A DNA stretch of 64,000 nt from Fulvimarina endophytica. GTDB lineage: Bacteria > Pseudomonadota > Alphaproteobacteria > Rhizobiales > Rhizobiaceae. Every line of letters starts with the position of its first letter. Within the stretch, counting starts at the first letter, position 1. Where the stretch lies: positions 490,671 to 554,670 of the forward strand of contig NZ_QURL01000005.1 of NCBI RefSeq assembly GCF_003403015.1. The letters run 5' to 3'. Positions 35,854 through 45,511 of the stretch are shown here, piece after piece. A model generated the notes under the pieces. The model had not been told where the DNA came from and did no database searches. It saw only the letters and a list, made by a program, of their open reading frames with translations. Both the position numbers and the translations under genes were made by a program.

Positions 35854-36555
35854 TCAAAGCCGTTCGAAAAGCAAGCGAAGCGTCGGCTCGGGTGAAATTT
35901 CCACGCCTTTCTGCGCCTCGTCCCCGAAGATCCCGGCAATTCGCTCCGAGAGGCACAGGAGCCGGGGGGCATGCCCGCCCATTCTAAGACGCGGCAGAAG
36001 AAGCTTGAGGAAGGCGGATGCCTGCGCCCTCGACAGAAGCAGCACGGCATCGATCGGTGGACCGTCGACCAGCCGGCGGGTCACGCCCTCGTCGGGCGAC
36101 TTCCGAACGACGTCATAGGCTTCGCGAACCAGGATGTCCGCGTCCTCTTCCGAAAAGGCCGCCTCCAGTGAGCCGGACCGATTGCGGCCGGCGGCATAGA
36201 GAAGTCTCGGGCGGGCGGCTGAACCCTCGAATATCCGGGAAGCCAGACGAGGAAGCGTCTCCGCCCTTCCCTGGCCGGCGTGAACATTCGCAAAACCCGA
36301 CGCGCGCAATGCCGACGCGCTCGCCTCGCCCACCGCGAGGCAGGGTCGCTCGTCGCCGCGATAAAGGTCTGCCAGGACCGGAACGGCCTGTGCACTCGTG
36401 ACGACGAACCCGTCGAAATCGTCCTCCTCGGCGGGGATTTCGAGGTGTACCACCTCCTCCAGCGGGAGGAGAACCGGATCGTGCCCGAGAGCCGTCAGCT
36501 CGCGCGCCGTCTCTTCTGCGGCGCCGCGCTCGCGGACGACGAGAACCCGTGCCAT
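35854..36555 (-). CDS. hemD: uroporphyrinogen-III synthase
   Basis: Closes hydroxymethylbilane to uroporphyrinogen III, flipping ring D. It has 233 residues. HemD sequences are poorly conserved; the supports are VLVVRERGAAEETARELTAL at the N terminus, the FDGFVVTSAQAV motif, and ARPRLLYAAGRNRSG in the middle, plus its place between hemC and mic60. ATG 36555 begins 11 bases after the hemC stop. Confidence 0.9.
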   Translation of the reverse strand: MARVLVVRERGAAEETARELTALGHDPVLLPLEEVVHLEIPAEEDDFDGFVVTSAQAVPVLADLYRGDERPCLAVGEASASALRASGFANVHAGQGRAETLPRLASRIFEGSAARPRLLYAAGRNRSGSLEAAFSEEDADILVREAYDVVRKSPDEGVTRRLVDGPPIDAVLLLSRAQASAFLKLLLPRLRMGGHAPRLLCLSERIAGIFGDEAQKGVEISPEPTLRLLFERL

Positions 36556-36565
36556 CAGGCGATGC

Positions 36566-37516
36566 TCACGGCTGCGGTTCTCCCCACCCCTCGAAGAAGT
36601 GCGGCCCTGCCTTGGCGAGAACCGCTCTCGCGCCGCGCTCGCCGATTTGAAGGGCCGCATCGGCGTCGCCCTCTTCGTGGATCTCGTGGACCTCGGTGCC
36701 GTCGGGGCGAAGGATCATGCCGTGGAAGCGCATGGTTCCAGCTTCGCCGAGAACCGCGCGGGCCGCGATCGGGGTGCGGCACGAGCCGTCGAGCACTGCG
36801 AGGAAGGCCCGTTCGGCAATGAGCGCCGAGGTCGTCTGCGCGTGCGCGATCGCGCCGACGAGATCGCGCACGCGGCCGTCGCCGGTTCGGCTCTCGATGC
36901 AGATGGCCCCCTGCCCCGGAGCCGGCGGAAAATCGTCCGGCGACAGGATGTCCGTTGCGTGATGGGCCATGTCCATGCGGTTGAGACCGGCGATGGCGAG
37001 GAGCGTCGCATCGGCCTGCCCCTCGTTCAGCTTGCGCAGCCGCGTCTGGACATTGCCGCGGAAGATGATCGTATTGAGGTCCGGCCGGATCCGCTTCAGA
37101 AGCGCCTGCCGGCGCAGGGAGGCCGATCCCACGGTCGCCCCCTCGGGCAGATCGGCGATGGTCCTCGCATCGCGGCCGATGAAGGCATCGCGCACATCCT
37201 CGCGCTCGAGGAAGGCCGAGATTTCGAGGCCGTCCGGAATTGCGGTCGCCATGTCCTTGGAGGAATGGACCGCGAGATCGATCCGGTCTTCGAGGAGGGC
37301 CGCCTCGATCTCCTTGGTAAACAGGCCCTTGCCACCCACTTCCGACAGGGGACGATCGAGAATGCGGTCGCCCGAGGTGGAGATCACCTCGATCGCGAAA
37401 TCCTCCTCCGTCAGGCCATGGGCCGAGATCAGCCGGGCGCGCACCTCGCTTGCCTGGGCGAGCGCCAGCGGGCTGCCCCGCGTACCGATCCGGATGGGTC
37501 CGTTCGAATGCGCCAT
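36566..37516 (-). CDS. hemC: hydroxymethylbilane synthase
   Basis: Polymerises four porphobilinogens into hydroxymethylbilane. It has 316 residues. Conserved blocks are [40 protein letters not shown] with the catalytic Asp, and [11 protein letters not shown] with the Cys that holds the dipyrromethane cofactor. ATG 37516 has GGGAGG about six bases upstream, better than the more distant ATG at 37588. The gene heads the hem operon and diverges from tsaD. Confidence 0.97.
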   Translation of the reverse strand: MAHSNGPIRIGTRGSPLALAQASEVRARLISAHGLTEEDFAIEVISTSGDRILDRPLSEVGGKGLFTKEIEAALLEDRIDLAVHSSKDMATAIPDGLEISAFLEREDVRDAFIGRDARTIADLPEGATVGSASLRRQALLKRIRPDLNTIIFRGNVQTRLRKLNEGQADATLLAIAGLNRMDMAHHATDILSPDDFPPAPGQGAICIESRTGDGRVRDLVGAIAHAQTTSALIAERAFLAVLDGSCRTPIAARAVLGEAGTMRFHGMILRPDGTEVHEIHEEGDADAALQIGERGARAVLAKAGPHFFEGWGEPQP

Positions 37517-37647
37517 CTCTCGCCTCCCTTTGCTCCAGCGGTCCATCAGGCTTCCGGCACGAGTACCGGACTGCCGGTTCAATCGCATCGCGCACCGGTG
37601 ATGGCAACGCAGGTGTCATCCGATTTCGCCGGGGCCGTCGAGCGGCC

Positions 37648-37687
37648 AAGGGCTTTTCACCGCAAGGGTGGTCTGTCAAAAGCCCTT
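37648..37687. promoter_or_regulatory. inverted repeat between hemC and tsaD
   Basis: Perfect 10-base arms AAGGGCTTTT (37648-37657) and AAAAGCCCTT (37678-37687), with a smaller CACC/GGTG stem inside the 20-base spacer. It ends 23 bases before the tsaD ATG and lies in the only promoter region of both genes. It could be a protein-binding site or an RNA hairpin in the tsaD leader. Confidence 0.5.
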
Positions 37688-37710
37688 TCGACGCAACGAT
37701 CGACACGCTC

Positions 37711-38826
37711 ATGTCCCCCACCGAACGATCCCGGCAAGACAGGCCGCCCTTCATTCTCGGCATCGAAACGAGCTGCGACGAAACGGCGGCGGCCGTCGTC
37801 TCGCGCGGCGGGACGCGTGAGCCGGTCGTTCTCTCGAACATCGTCTACAGTCAGATCGAGGATCATGCCGCCTATGGGGGCGTGGTGCCGGAGATCGCGG
37901 CGAGAGCCCATGCGGAGGCGCTGGGCGGCATCGTGTCTGCGGCGCTGTCGGAGGCGGGGCTCGGCATGGACGACCTCAGCGCGGTCGCGGCGACCGCCGG
38001 GCCGGGCCTCATCGGCGGTCTCATCGTCGGTGCGAGCATGGCCCGCGCGATCGCCCATGCACGCGATCTCCCCTTCCTTGCGATCAATCATCTGGAAGGC
38101 CACGCGCTGACGCCGCGGCTGACCCATGGCCTCGCCTTTCCCTACCTGCTTCTCCTCGTCTCGGGCGGTCACACGCAGATCGTCCTCGTCAAGGCGCTCG
38201 GCCGTTACGAGCGCTGGGGCACGACGATCGACGACGCGCTGGGCGAGGCCTTCGACAAGACCGCCAAGCTGCTCGATCTCGGCCATCCCGGAGGGCCGCA
38301 GGTGGAACGGACGGCGATCGGCGGGGATGCGAAACGTTTCCAGCTTCCCCGGCCCATGCGCGGGGAAGCGCGCCTCGATTTCTCGTTTTCCGGCCTCAAG
38401 ACCGCCGTGCGGCAGACGGCGGAGAAGGCTGCACCCCTTTCCCCGGGGGACGTGCGAGATCTGTGCGCGAGCTTCCAGGCCGCCTGCGCCGATACGCTGG
38501 CCGATCGCATGGCACGGGCCTTCGCGCGGTTCCGAGCCGAATTTCCGGATATCGCCGCGCCGGTGGCGGCCATCGCCGGGGGCGTCGCGGCCAATCGCAC
38601 GATCCGGACCGCGCTCGAAAGCGTTGCGGACGAGGCCGGCTTCTCGATCGCCGCACCGCCGCTCGCTTTGTGCACCGACAACGGCGCGATGATCGCCTAT
38701 GCGGGCCTCGAGCGATACGAGGCGGGATTGCGCGATGGGCTGGATACGCCCGTGCGCTCACGCTGGCCGCTCGACGAGACGGCAGCGCCGCTCGTCGGCC
38801 ATGGACGAAGGGGGGCCAAGGCATGA
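37711..38826 (+). CDS. tsaD: tRNA N6-threonylcarbamoyladenosine transferase TsaD
   Basis: Adds the threonylcarbamoyl group to A37 of ANN-reading tRNAs, with TsaB and TsaE. It has 371 residues. The ASKHA-fold motifs are [14 protein letters not shown] at the N terminus, NHLEGHAL with the metal-binding His pair, and [17 protein letters not shown] 37711 precedes the conserved start by 16 residues; no clear ribosome-binding site is visible. The stop overlaps gpsA by four bases. Confidence 0.96.
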   Translation: MSPTERSRQDRPPFILGIETSCDETAAAVVSRGGTREPVVLSNIVYSQIEDHAAYGGVVPEIAARAHAEALGGIVSAALSEAGLGMDDLSAVAATAGPGLIGGLIVGASMARAIAHARDLPFLAINHLEGHALTPRLTHGLAFPYLLLLVSGGHTQIVLVKALGRYERWGTTIDDALGEAFDKTAKLLDLGHPGGPQVERTAIGGDAKRFQLPRPMRGEARLDFSFSGLKTAVRQTAEKAAPLSPGDVRDLCASFQAACADTLADRMARAFARFRAEFPDIAAPVAAIAGGVAANRTIRTALESVADEAGFSIAAPPLALCTDNGAMIAYAGLERYEAGLRDGLDTPVRSRWPLDETAAPLVGHGRRGAKA

Positions 38827-39809
38827 CCCGGATCACGATCGTCGGCGCAGGAGCCTGGGGAACGGCGCTCGCCAGCCTCTATGCCAGAACCGGCAACGAG
38901 ACCGTTCTCTATGGGCGCGATGCGGCCCGCATGGCCGAGATCGGCACGGACCGCATCAATGCCCGCTATCTGCCGGCCATTCCCCTGCCCGCCGAACTGC
39001 GCACCAGCAGCATGGCCGAAGAGGCTCTGGCCGGGGCGCGGATCGTGCTCTTCGTCGTGCCGGCCCAGTCGCTCGCGACGGTCTGCGACAGCCTTGCTCC
39101 GTTCGTTCCGCACGATGCCCTGCTGGTCCTCTGCTCCAAGGGCATCGAGCGGTCCACCGGGCGCTTCGCCTCGGCCATTGTCGCCGAGACGTTTCCCGAG
39201 AACCCCGTCGCAGTGCTTTCGGGGCCGAGCTTTGCGGCCGATGTGGCGAGCGGCCTGCCGACGGCCGTCACCGTCGCGGCGAACGGTCTCGACCTCGCGG
39301 ACGCGGCCTGCGAACGCCTGTCGACGGATACCTTCCGCTGTTATGCGAGCGGCGACGTCGCCGGTGTCGAGGCGGGCGGCGCGCTGAAGAACGTGATGGC
39401 GCTCGCCGCGGGCATGGCGATCGGCCGGGGCCTTGGAGAATCGGCCAAGGCCGCGATCCTCACGCGCGGTTTCGTAGAGTTGCGCCGGCTCGGCGAGGCG
39501 CTCGGCGGCCAGCCCGAGACGCTGATGGGCCTGTCCGGCCTCGGCGATCTGGTTCTCACCTGTTCGAGCGCCCAGTCCCGCAATTTCGCCTATGGGATGG
39601 CGCTCGGTCGCGGCGAGGATCGCACCGGCCTGAAGCTTGCCGAAGGCGTTCATTCCGCCGGGATCGCGGCGCGGCTCGCCCGCGAGCGCGGCATCGACGC
39701 ACCGATCATCGCCGTCCTCGCGCAGATCCTCAACGGCGAACTCTCCGTCGACGAGGCGATGCGCATGCTTCTCGCCCGCCCCTTGCGCCGGGAAGCCGAG
39801 ACCGCATAA
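38823..39809 (+). CDS. gpsA: glycerol-3-phosphate dehydrogenase [NAD(P)+]
   Basis: Reduces dihydroxyacetone phosphate to sn-glycerol 3-phosphate for phospholipids. It has 328 residues. The nucleotide-binding motif is [15 protein letters not shown], the substrate region is [15 protein letters not shown] with its catalytic Lys, and [11 protein letters not shown] matches the C-terminal domain. ATG 38823 overlaps the tsaD stop (ATGA). Confidence 0.97.
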   Translation: MTRITIVGAGAWGTALASLYARTGNETVLYGRDAARMAEIGTDRINARYLPAIPLPAELRTSSMAEEALAGARIVLFVVPAQSLATVCDSLAPFVPHDALLVLCSKGIERSTGRFASAIVAETFPENPVAVLSGPSFAADVASGLPTAVTVAANGLDLADAACERLSTDTFRCYASGDVAGVEAGGALKNVMALAAGMAIGRGLGESAKAAILTRGFVELRRLGEALGGQPETLMGLSGLGDLVLTCSSAQSRNFAYGMALGRGEDRTGLKLAEGVHSAGIAARLARERGIDAPIIAVLAQILNGELSVDEAMRMLLARPLRREAETA

Positions 39810-39846
39810 CCCTCACACCCGTCTCATACAAACGGAAGGACATCCG

Positions 39847-40137
39847 ATGCTGTTCGCCATTCTCTGCGAAGACAAACCCGGCAGCACGCAGCTGCGCCAG
39901 TCGACGCGGCCCGAGCATCTCGAACACCTTCGCGGCCTCGGAGAAACGCTGATCTTCGCCGGGCCCTTCCTCAATGGGAACGAGGAAGCCTGCGGCAGCC
40001 TCGTCGTGGTCGAGGCCCCGGACCAGGCCTCGGCAGCCGCCATCGCCGAGCGCGACCCCTATGCCAAGGCCGGCCTCTTCGCCAGCGTGACGGTGCGCCC
40101 GTGGCGTCTCGCCATCAACAACACGGCGAAGGACTGA
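39847..40137 (+). CDS. YciI-family protein
   Basis: A 96-residue ferredoxin-like alpha/beta protein of the YciI family. The conserved FAILCEDKPG start and the HLEHLRGLGETLIFAGP block are typical; the family's His-Asp pair is thought to act in acid-base chemistry. Function is unknown. GGAAGGA lies seven bases before ATG 39847. It follows gpsA by 37 bases and precedes the EVE gene by seven. Confidence 0.87.
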   Translation: MLFAILCEDKPGSTQLRQSTRPEHLEHLRGLGETLIFAGPFLNGNEEACGSLVVVEAPDQASAAAIAERDPYAKAGLFASVTVRPWRLAINNTAKD

Positions 40138-40144
40138 GAGCGGC

Positions 40145-40582
40145 ATGCGCTACTGGCTGTTCAAGTCGGAACCCTTCAAGTGGTCCTTCGAGGCGCAGAA
40201 GGATAAGGGCGACGCCGGTCAGGAATGGGACGGCGTGCGCAACTATCAGGCGCGCAACTTCATGCGCGAGATGGCTGTCGGCGATCGCGGCTTCTTCTAC
40301 CATTCCAACGAGGGCAAGGAAGTCGTCGGTATCGTGGAAGTCGTGGCGGAAGCTCATCCCGACTCGACCGACGGAACCGGCAAGTGGGAATGCGTGGACA
40401 TCAAGGCCGTTAAGGACCTTCCCCGTCCCGTCACGCTGGACGAGGTGAAGGCCGAGCCACGGCTCAAGGACATGGTCCTCGTCAACAACTCACGGCTTTC
40501 GGTTCAACCCGTGGAGGAAAGCGAGTTTCGGCTCGTCTGCGAACTCGGGGGCCTCGACCCGAAGGATGTCATGGGCGGCTGA
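40145..40582 (+). CDS. EVE-domain protein
   Basis: A 145-residue protein that is a whole EVE domain, a PUA-like fold that binds modified bases in DNA or RNA. The blocks YWLFKSEPFKWSFE, WDGVRNYQARNFMREM, and FFYHSNEGKEVVGIVEV are typical. It is the last gene of the tsaD-gpsA-yciI-EVE run. The target base is unknown. Confidence 0.9.
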   Translation: MRYWLFKSEPFKWSFEAQKDKGDAGQEWDGVRNYQARNFMREMAVGDRGFFYHSNEGKEVVGIVEVVAEAHPDSTDGTGKWECVDIKAVKDLPRPVTLDEVKAEPRLKDMVLVNNSRLSVQPVEESEFRLVCELGGLDPKDVMGG

Positions 40583-40620
40583 CAGGAACCGCGCTTGACC
40601 GCATCTCGTGACGTTTCTAG

Positions 40621-40660
40621 ACCGGTGGAGGCCCAACGCTCTGTCCGAGCCTCCACCGGT
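40621..40660. terminator. bidirectional hairpin between convergent genes
   Basis: Perfect 12-base arms ACCGGTGGAGGC (40621-40632) and its complement (40649-40660) with a 16-base loop, followed by TTT on the plus strand. It lies between the EVE gene and a convergent gene and suits a transcription end in either direction. Confidence 0.65.
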
Positions 40661-40707
40661 TTGCGCGCTCTCTCAGCGCAGGGAGTTGGCAGCTTCGCTA
40701 CCAGGTC

Positions 40708-41076
40708 TCAGCCCGCATTCTCCGTCTCGCCGAAGCCGAGCGGATTGCCTTCGAGAATTCTGCCCGAACCCTGGGGCTTTCCGTCCTGCGACCATTCGAG
40801 CTGATCGCCGTCGATCGTGGCCTGATAGCAGCCATAGTCGGTGCCGGGATAGCAGACACCCTCGTCGGTGATCGTGTAGGCGCCCGTCGTCGAGGGATCG
40901 GCATAGGTGCCGTCCTCGCCGAAATAGCTCGTATATTCGCTGCTTCCCATATCGCCCTGGAACGTGTTTCCGACGAGGGCCGAGCGGATCTCCTCGGCCG
41001 AGGATTGCGCGAGGGCCGGCGCGGCGAAGCCGGCGAGGGTCAGGGCTGCGATCGGCGCGATTGCTGCAAGGCGCAT
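40708..41076 (-). CDS. small periplasmic protein of unknown function
   Basis: A 122-residue protein with a clear signal peptide (RLAAIAPIAALTLAGFAAPA, cut after ALA). The mature part contains SALVGNTFQGDMGSSEYTSY and CYPGTDYGC, with two Cys that may form a disulfide, and a C-terminal SQDGKPQGSGRILEG. It resembles short secreted proteins of rhizobia but I cannot name a family. ATG 41076 has GGAAGGAGA seven bases upstream. It stands alone. Confidence 0.72.
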   Translation of the reverse strand: MRLAAIAPIAALTLAGFAAPALAQSSAEEIRSALVGNTFQGDMGSSEYTSYFGEDGTYADPSTTGAYTITDEGVCYPGTDYGCYQATIDGDQLEWSQDGKPQGSGRILEGNPLGFGETENAG

Positions 41077-41322
41077 TGAAGTCTCCTTCCGAACCGGGCG
41101 GGATGCCCGGATGCAAATGTCATCCCCGGCACCTGGAGCGAGGTCGCCGCCCGCCAATGTCCGGACGTTGGAAATCGACGGCGACGGGGCGCGATCAGGA
41201 AAATGTCATTGAAAGAAGATCCCAGGCCTTACGAGGGACGGGGATGCATCGGGGAACCGAAACCCCGGTCGGAACATTTAGGGAACGATCTGAGATATCC
41301 TATTCAATGGAGCCCCCGTCTT

Positions 41323-41541
41323 ATGACCGACACCCCGAAGATCGATGCCCCCTCCAATGCGGAGAAGGACCCGGAGAACTGGACGACGGGCGGTGAGCCC
41401 ATGACGGGCGCCCAGGCCTCTTATCTCAAGACCCTTTGCGAGGAGACCGGCCACGAATTCGACGACACGCTCGACAAAGCGGGGGCGTCGAAGATGATCG
41501 ACAAGCTCCAGGGTGAGAGCAAGCGCGTCGACACGAACTGA
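41323..41541 (+). CDS. DUF3072-type small protein
   Basis: A 72-residue soluble protein of the DUF3072 family: the core block EPMTGAQASYLKTLCEETG, with DTLDKAGASKMIDKLQ after it. The function is unknown. ATG 41323 has GGAG about ten bases upstream; the frame extends further but is not conserved. It converges on rimM. Confidence 0.85.
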   Translation: MTDTPKIDAPSNAEKDPENWTTGGEPMTGAQASYLKTLCEETGHEFDDTLDKAGASKMIDKLQGESKRVDTN

Positions 41542-41671
41542 GATCGCCGCACAGGGCCCGAGGCCGACGCCGACAGCGGACGCCACGATCGTTCGAAATC
41601 CGGCGGCATTCCGAGTGGGTGCTTTCGATCGAAGCCGCCACACTCTCCGGATCGAAGCACGGCCCGAAGAT

Positions 41672-42274
41672 TTATCGGGGCTCTTCCCGATCGTCCTCGT
41701 CGGCTCCGGTGCCCTCGTCCGGCATGACTTCGTCTTCGTCGCCATCCTCGTCGGTGGCGGCGAGCCCGGCGGCCACCGGGTCGATCCTCAGGAATCCGGC
41801 GTCGAGATCGAGTTCCGGGACAGCGGCTTCGGAAAATGGGATCATGACGCTCGACCCCTTTTCCGGCGAGACTTCGAGAATATCCCCCGCTCCGAAATTA
41901 TGGACGGCGCTGACGATGCCGATCGAGATCCCGTCGAGGGTTTCGACGTTCAGGCCTTCGAGGTCGTCGAGATAGAACTCGTCGTCCTCTTCCGGCTCGG
42001 GCAGAAGCGCACGTTCGACGAAGAGTTCGCGTCCGTTCAGCCGTTCGGCATGGTTGCGGTCGCGCACCTCCTCGAAGGTGACGACGACCACGTTCTTCTG
42101 CACCCGCGCCTGCCGGATCGTGTAGACATTGCCCCGCTCGTCCCGCAGCGGCCCGTAGGCGCCGATATCCACCGGGTTCTCGGTATAGGATTTGACGCGC
42201 ACTTCGCCGCGAATGCCGTGGGCACCTCCGACGATGCCGAGGAGAACGGGGTTTTCGAGCGTCATGTCAGCCAT
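41672..42274 (-). CDS. rimM: ribosome maturation factor RimM
   Basis: Binds S19 and helps assemble the 30S head. It has 200 residues. The N-terminal beta-barrel shows LGIVGGAHGIRGEVRVKSYT, the PRC-barrel FYLDDLEGLNVET and the block MIPFSEAAVPELDLDAG. The C-terminal tail is highly acidic. Start ATG 42274 (ATG 42265 is a weaker alternative). It is not next to rpsP-trmD-rplS, the usual partners. Confidence 0.93.
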   Translation of the reverse strand: MADMTLENPVLLGIVGGAHGIRGEVRVKSYTENPVDIGAYGPLRDERGNVYTIRQARVQKNVVVVTFEEVRDRNHAERLNGRELFVERALLPEPEEDDEFYLDDLEGLNVETLDGISIGIVSAVHNFGAGDILEVSPEKGSSVMIPFSEAAVPELDLDAGFLRIDPVAAGLAATDEDGDEDEVMPDEGTGADEDDREEPR

Positions 42275-42278
42275 CGGG

Positions 42279-42319
42279 AAAAAAGTTCGAACCTGCCCCG
42301 CCGTTCCGGCGGGGCAGGT
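42279..42319 (-). terminator. 12-bp hairpin with U-run after frcA
   Basis: Arms 42291-42302 and 42308-42319 (ACCTGCCCCGCC and complement) around GTTCC. On the minus strand the stem is followed, after six bases, by TTTTTT at 42279-42284. It would end the frc transcript just before rimM; the six-base gap makes it imperfect. Confidence 0.6.
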
Positions 42320-42415
42320 CCTCTTATCGGTTCCACGACCGAGGTTCAAACTGGGCGGTTCAAGCGGCGAGGCCCGAGACCTCGCCGTTTCCCCTTCGAC
42401 AGGAGGAGATTGCCC

Positions 42416-43201
42416 TCAGGCCGCTTCCATCGAGCGTTCTGGAGCCTTGGCGCCGGTCATCAAGGCGACGGCGTCGCTCATGGCGGCCTGCTTCGGATCG
42501 ATGACGCAGAGCCGTTTGCCGAGCCGGTGAACGTGGATGCGATCGGCGATTTCGAACACGTGCGGCATGTTGTGAGAGATCAGCACGATCGGCAAACCGC
42601 GCGAGCGGACGTCCTGGATAAGTTCCAGCACCTTGCGGCTCTCCTTCACGCCGAGTGCGGCCGTCGGCTCGTCGAGGATGATCACCTTCGAGCCGAAGGC
42701 TGCGGCCCGTGCCACCGCGACGCCCTGGCGCTGGCCGCCCGAAAGCGTCTCCACCGCCTGGGTGATGCTCTGAATGGTCATCAGGCCGAGTTCGTTGAGC
42801 TTCTCGCGCGCGATCCGCTCCATCTCGGCCCGATCGAGCATTCTGAGATAGGTGCCGAGGAAACCCGGCTTGCGGATCTCGCGACCGAGAAACATGTTGT
42901 CGGCGATCGAGAGGGCCGGCGAGAGGGCGAGCTGCTGGTAGACGGTCTCGATCCCGGCATCCCTCGCCTCGATGGGCGAGGCGAACCTGACCGGCTCGCC
43001 GTTCAGGCGGATCTCGCCCTCGTCGGGCACGATCGCACCGGAAACGGCCTTGATCAGCGAGGACTTGCCGGCGCCATTGTCGCCGATGACCGCGAGGATC
43101 TCGCCCGGATAAAGGTCGAAGTCCGAATGGTCGATAGCGGTGACGCGGCCGTAGCGTTTGACGATGCCGCGCCCCATGAGGACGGGAGTGGGCTTGGTCA
43201 T
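42416..43201 (-). CDS. frcA: sugar ABC transporter ATP-binding protein (FrcA-like)
   Basis: Energises uptake of fructose or related sugars. It has 261 residues, a single ATPase domain, unlike two-domain RbsA. Walker A is GDNGAGKSSLIKAV, the signature LSGGQRQGVAVARA, Walker B VIILDEPTAAL. ATG 43201 overlaps the permease stop by four bases. It is the last gene of the frcB-frcC-frcA operon. Confidence 0.9.
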   Translation of the reverse strand: MTKPTPVLMGRGIVKRYGRVTAIDHSDFDLYPGEILAVIGDNGAGKSSLIKAVSGAIVPDEGEIRLNGEPVRFASPIEARDAGIETVYQQLALSPALSIADNMFLGREIRKPGFLGTYLRMLDRAEMERIAREKLNELGLMTIQSITQAVETLSGGQRQGVAVARAAAFGSKVIILDEPTAALGVKESRKVLELIQDVRSRGLPIVLISHNMPHVFEIADRIHVHRLGKRLCVIDPKQAAMSDAVALMTGAKAPERSMEAA

Positions 43202-44268
43202 GCCGAGATCCTCCGGATCCATTGGTCGATGGCGACCGCCACGATGATGAGCCAGCCGGTGGCGAAGAGCTGCCAGAGCACGTCGACCCCGGCGAGCCGG
43301 AGGCCCGAATTGAAGACGCCGACGATGATGGCGCCGATCAGCGGCCCGAGGATCGAGCCGCGTCCGCCGAAGAGCGAGATGCCGCCGATGACGACCGCCG
43401 TGATCGATTCGAGGTTCGCCTCGAAGAAGGAGGTCGGCGAGACGGAGCCCACGCGGCCGATCGAGGCCCAGGCGGCGACGGCGCAGATGACGCCAGACAG
43501 GACGTAGACGCCGATCAGCGTGCGGTCGGTGCGGATGCCCGAAAGATCCGCCGCCTCCTTGTCGTCGCCGATGGCATAGATATGCCGGCCGAACGCCGTG
43601 CGGTTGAGGATGAACCAGAGCACCGCGAAGATGACGACCATCAGCACGACGCCCCAGGTCAGCACCGCACCTCCGAGATTGAAGCGCTCGCCGAAGAGCT
43701 TGAGCAGCGGCGCTTCGGCATCGAGCGTCTGGGAGCGGATGGTCTCGCGATTGGACAGGTAGTAGTTCAGCGCCAGGAAGATGTTCCAGGTGCCGAGCGT
43801 GGTGATGAAGGGCGGCAGCTTGATCTTGGTGACGAGCAGGCCGTTGAGGAGACCCGTGCAGGCGCCGCAGGCGAAACCGATGAGAACCGCAAGCGGAACG
43901 GGGATGCCGAGCTCGACCGAAAGGCGCCCCATGATCACCGAGATCATCATCATCACGGCGGCGACCGAAAGGTCGATGCCGGCGGTCAGGATCACGAGGC
44001 TCTGGGCGGCCGCGAGAATGCCGACGATCGCCACCTGCTGCATGATCAGCGACAGGTTGAAGGCGGAGAAGAAGTTCGGCGACACGAGGCCGAAGGCCAC
44101 CACCGACATCACCAGCACGATGACCGGCACCATGGTCGGATTGCCGTGCAGGAAATGCTGGGCCGTTCCGAGCGGCCCTCTCGACTTGTGTTCGAAGGCG
44201 GCGACGGAGGTGTCGCTATCCTTCAGGGATGCCTCGTAATCGGCTCCCTTGCCGGTCGTCTCGCTCAT
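43198..44268 (-). CDS. frcC: sugar ABC transporter permease (FrcC-like)
   Basis: A 356-residue membrane permease of the ribose/fructose group, with about 9-10 spans after a hydrophilic N-terminus of 45 residues. Signature blocks are LVILTAGIDLSVAAVMMM and VVIGGISLFGGRGSILGPL. It pairs with FrcA as its ATPase. The fructose assignment is by similarity to rhizobial Frc; ribose or mannose cannot be excluded. Confidence 0.88.
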   Translation of the reverse strand: MSETTGKGADYEASLKDSDTSVAAFEHKSRGPLGTAQHFLHGNPTMVPVIVLVMSVVAFGLVSPNFFSAFNLSLIMQQVAIVGILAAAQSLVILTAGIDLSVAAVMMMISVIMGRLSVELGIPVPLAVLIGFACGACTGLLNGLLVTKIKLPPFITTLGTWNIFLALNYYLSNRETIRSQTLDAEAPLLKLFGERFNLGGAVLTWGVVLMVVIFAVLWFILNRTAFGRHIYAIGDDKEAADLSGIRTDRTLIGVYVLSGVICAVAAWASIGRVGSVSPTSFFEANLESITAVVIGGISLFGGRGSILGPLIGAIIVGVFNSGLRLAGVDVLWQLFATGWLIIVAVAIDQWIRRISA

Positions 44269-44339
44269 GGCGTCAGGCTCCGCGAAAGGTCAGGAATAAG
44301 CAGCTCTGGGCTGGGCCGGCCTTCTGCCGGACTGCGGCA

Positions 44340-44359
44340 GGCCGGGATCGATCCCGGCC
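44340..44359. repeat. 20-base perfect palindrome between frcB and frcC
   Basis: GGCCGGGATC followed by its complement, in the 118-base gap between the binding-protein and permease genes. Such hairpins commonly protect the upstream message, raising binding-protein yield over permease; here this is inference. Confidence 0.55.
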
Positions 44360-44386
44360 GGCCCGCCGCATGTCGTCAAGCCGATC

Positions 44387-45415
44387 TCAACCCCAGCAGC
44401 GGTCGAGGCCTTCCTGCACGGAGATCGAGGGGACACCCTCCTGCGCATCGTCGGTCACCAGGTTCACGCCGGTATTGACGAAGTCGAGACCCTCGGACGA
44501 CTGCGGCTTGGTGCCGTCCTTGGCGAAGGCGACGATCGCCTCGATGCCCTGGGAGGCCATCTGCAGCGGATATTGCTGGGAGGTCGCGCCGATGACGCCG
44601 GCCTTCACGTTCTCGACGCCCGGGCATCCGCCGTCGACCGAGACGATCACCGCCTGATCGGCGAGACCGAAGGAGTTCAGGGCCTCGTAGGCGCCGGCCG
44701 CTGCGGGCTCATTGATCGTGTAGACGAGATTGATGCCGGAATCGCGCTGTAGGAGGCTCTCCATGGCGGTGCGCCCGCCCTCCTCGTTGCCGTTGGTCAC
44801 CTCGTGACCGACGACGCGCGGGTCCTCCTCGTCGCCGATGACGTTGGCGTCCTTCACGTCGACGCCGAAGCCCGAGAGGAAGCCCTGGTCGCGCAGGACA
44901 TCGACGGAGGGCGCGGACGGGGTGAGATCGAGCATTGCGATCTTGGCGTTCTCGGCCTCGGCGCCGAGCTTGGCGCGGGCCCACTGGCCGATCAGTTCAC
45001 CGGCCTTGAAATTGTCGGTCGCAAAGGTCGCGTCGGCCGCGTCGATCGGCTCCAGCGGCGTGTCGAGCGCGATGACGAGGATGCCCTGATCGCGTGCCTG
45101 GCGCACCACGTCGGTGATCGCCTTGGTGTCGGACGCCGTCAGAAGAATGCCCTTGGCGCCGGCCGCGATGCAGCTTTCGATCGCCTGGACCTGGGTCTCG
45201 TGATCGCCGTCGACCTTGCCGGCATAGGTCGACAGCTCGACACCCAGTTCCTGGGCCTTCTGGCTGGCGCCTTCCTTCATCTTGACGAAGAACGGGTTGA
45301 TGTCGGTCTTGGTCACGAGGCAGGCCTTGATCGGCTGGCCGTCCTGAGCGGCCGCCGGGACTGCGAAAAGCGCGGCGGCGAGAGCCGTCGTCGTGAAAGC
45401 TGCGCGAATGATCAT
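44387..45415 (-). CDS. frcB: sugar ABC transporter substrate-binding protein (FrcB-like)
   Basis: Periplasmic sugar receptor of the type I (ribose-binding) fold, 342 residues. The signal peptide is residues 1-23 ([15 protein letters not shown]). The mature part opens with [14 protein letters not shown] and has the sugar-pocket regions [13 protein letters not shown] and [15 protein letters not shown]. It is the first gene of the operon and likely the most expressed. ATG 45415 directly starts the signal peptide. Confidence 0.9.
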   Translation of the reverse strand: MIIRAAFTTTALAAALFAVPAAAQDGQPIKACLVTKTDINPFFVKMKEGASQKAQELGVELSTYAGKVDGDHETQVQAIESCIAAGAKGILLTASDTKAITDVVRQARDQGILVIALDTPLEPIDAADATFATDNFKAGELIGQWARAKLGAEAENAKIAMLDLTPSAPSVDVLRDQGFLSGFGVDVKDANVIGDEEDPRVVGHEVTNGNEEGGRTAMESLLQRDSGINLVYTINEPAAAGAYEALNSFGLADQAVIVSVDGGCPGVENVKAGVIGATSQQYPLQMASQGIEAIVAFAKDGTKPQSSEGLDFVNTGVNLVTDDAQEGVPSISVQEGLDRCWG

Positions 45416-45511
45416 CTGGAACTCCTCCCCTTGGAACGCGGGCCCTTCGTCTGATGGACGGCCCGATTATTCGTCGGCGCAACACCTCCCAGCGCCGAGC
45501 ATGGTGAAGAG

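Noticed and set aside
41250..41285. EcfG-type stress promoter (GGAAC...CGTT) before the DUF3072 gene
   Set aside because: GGAAC is present but the -10 reads CATT at 17 bases; too weak to call.
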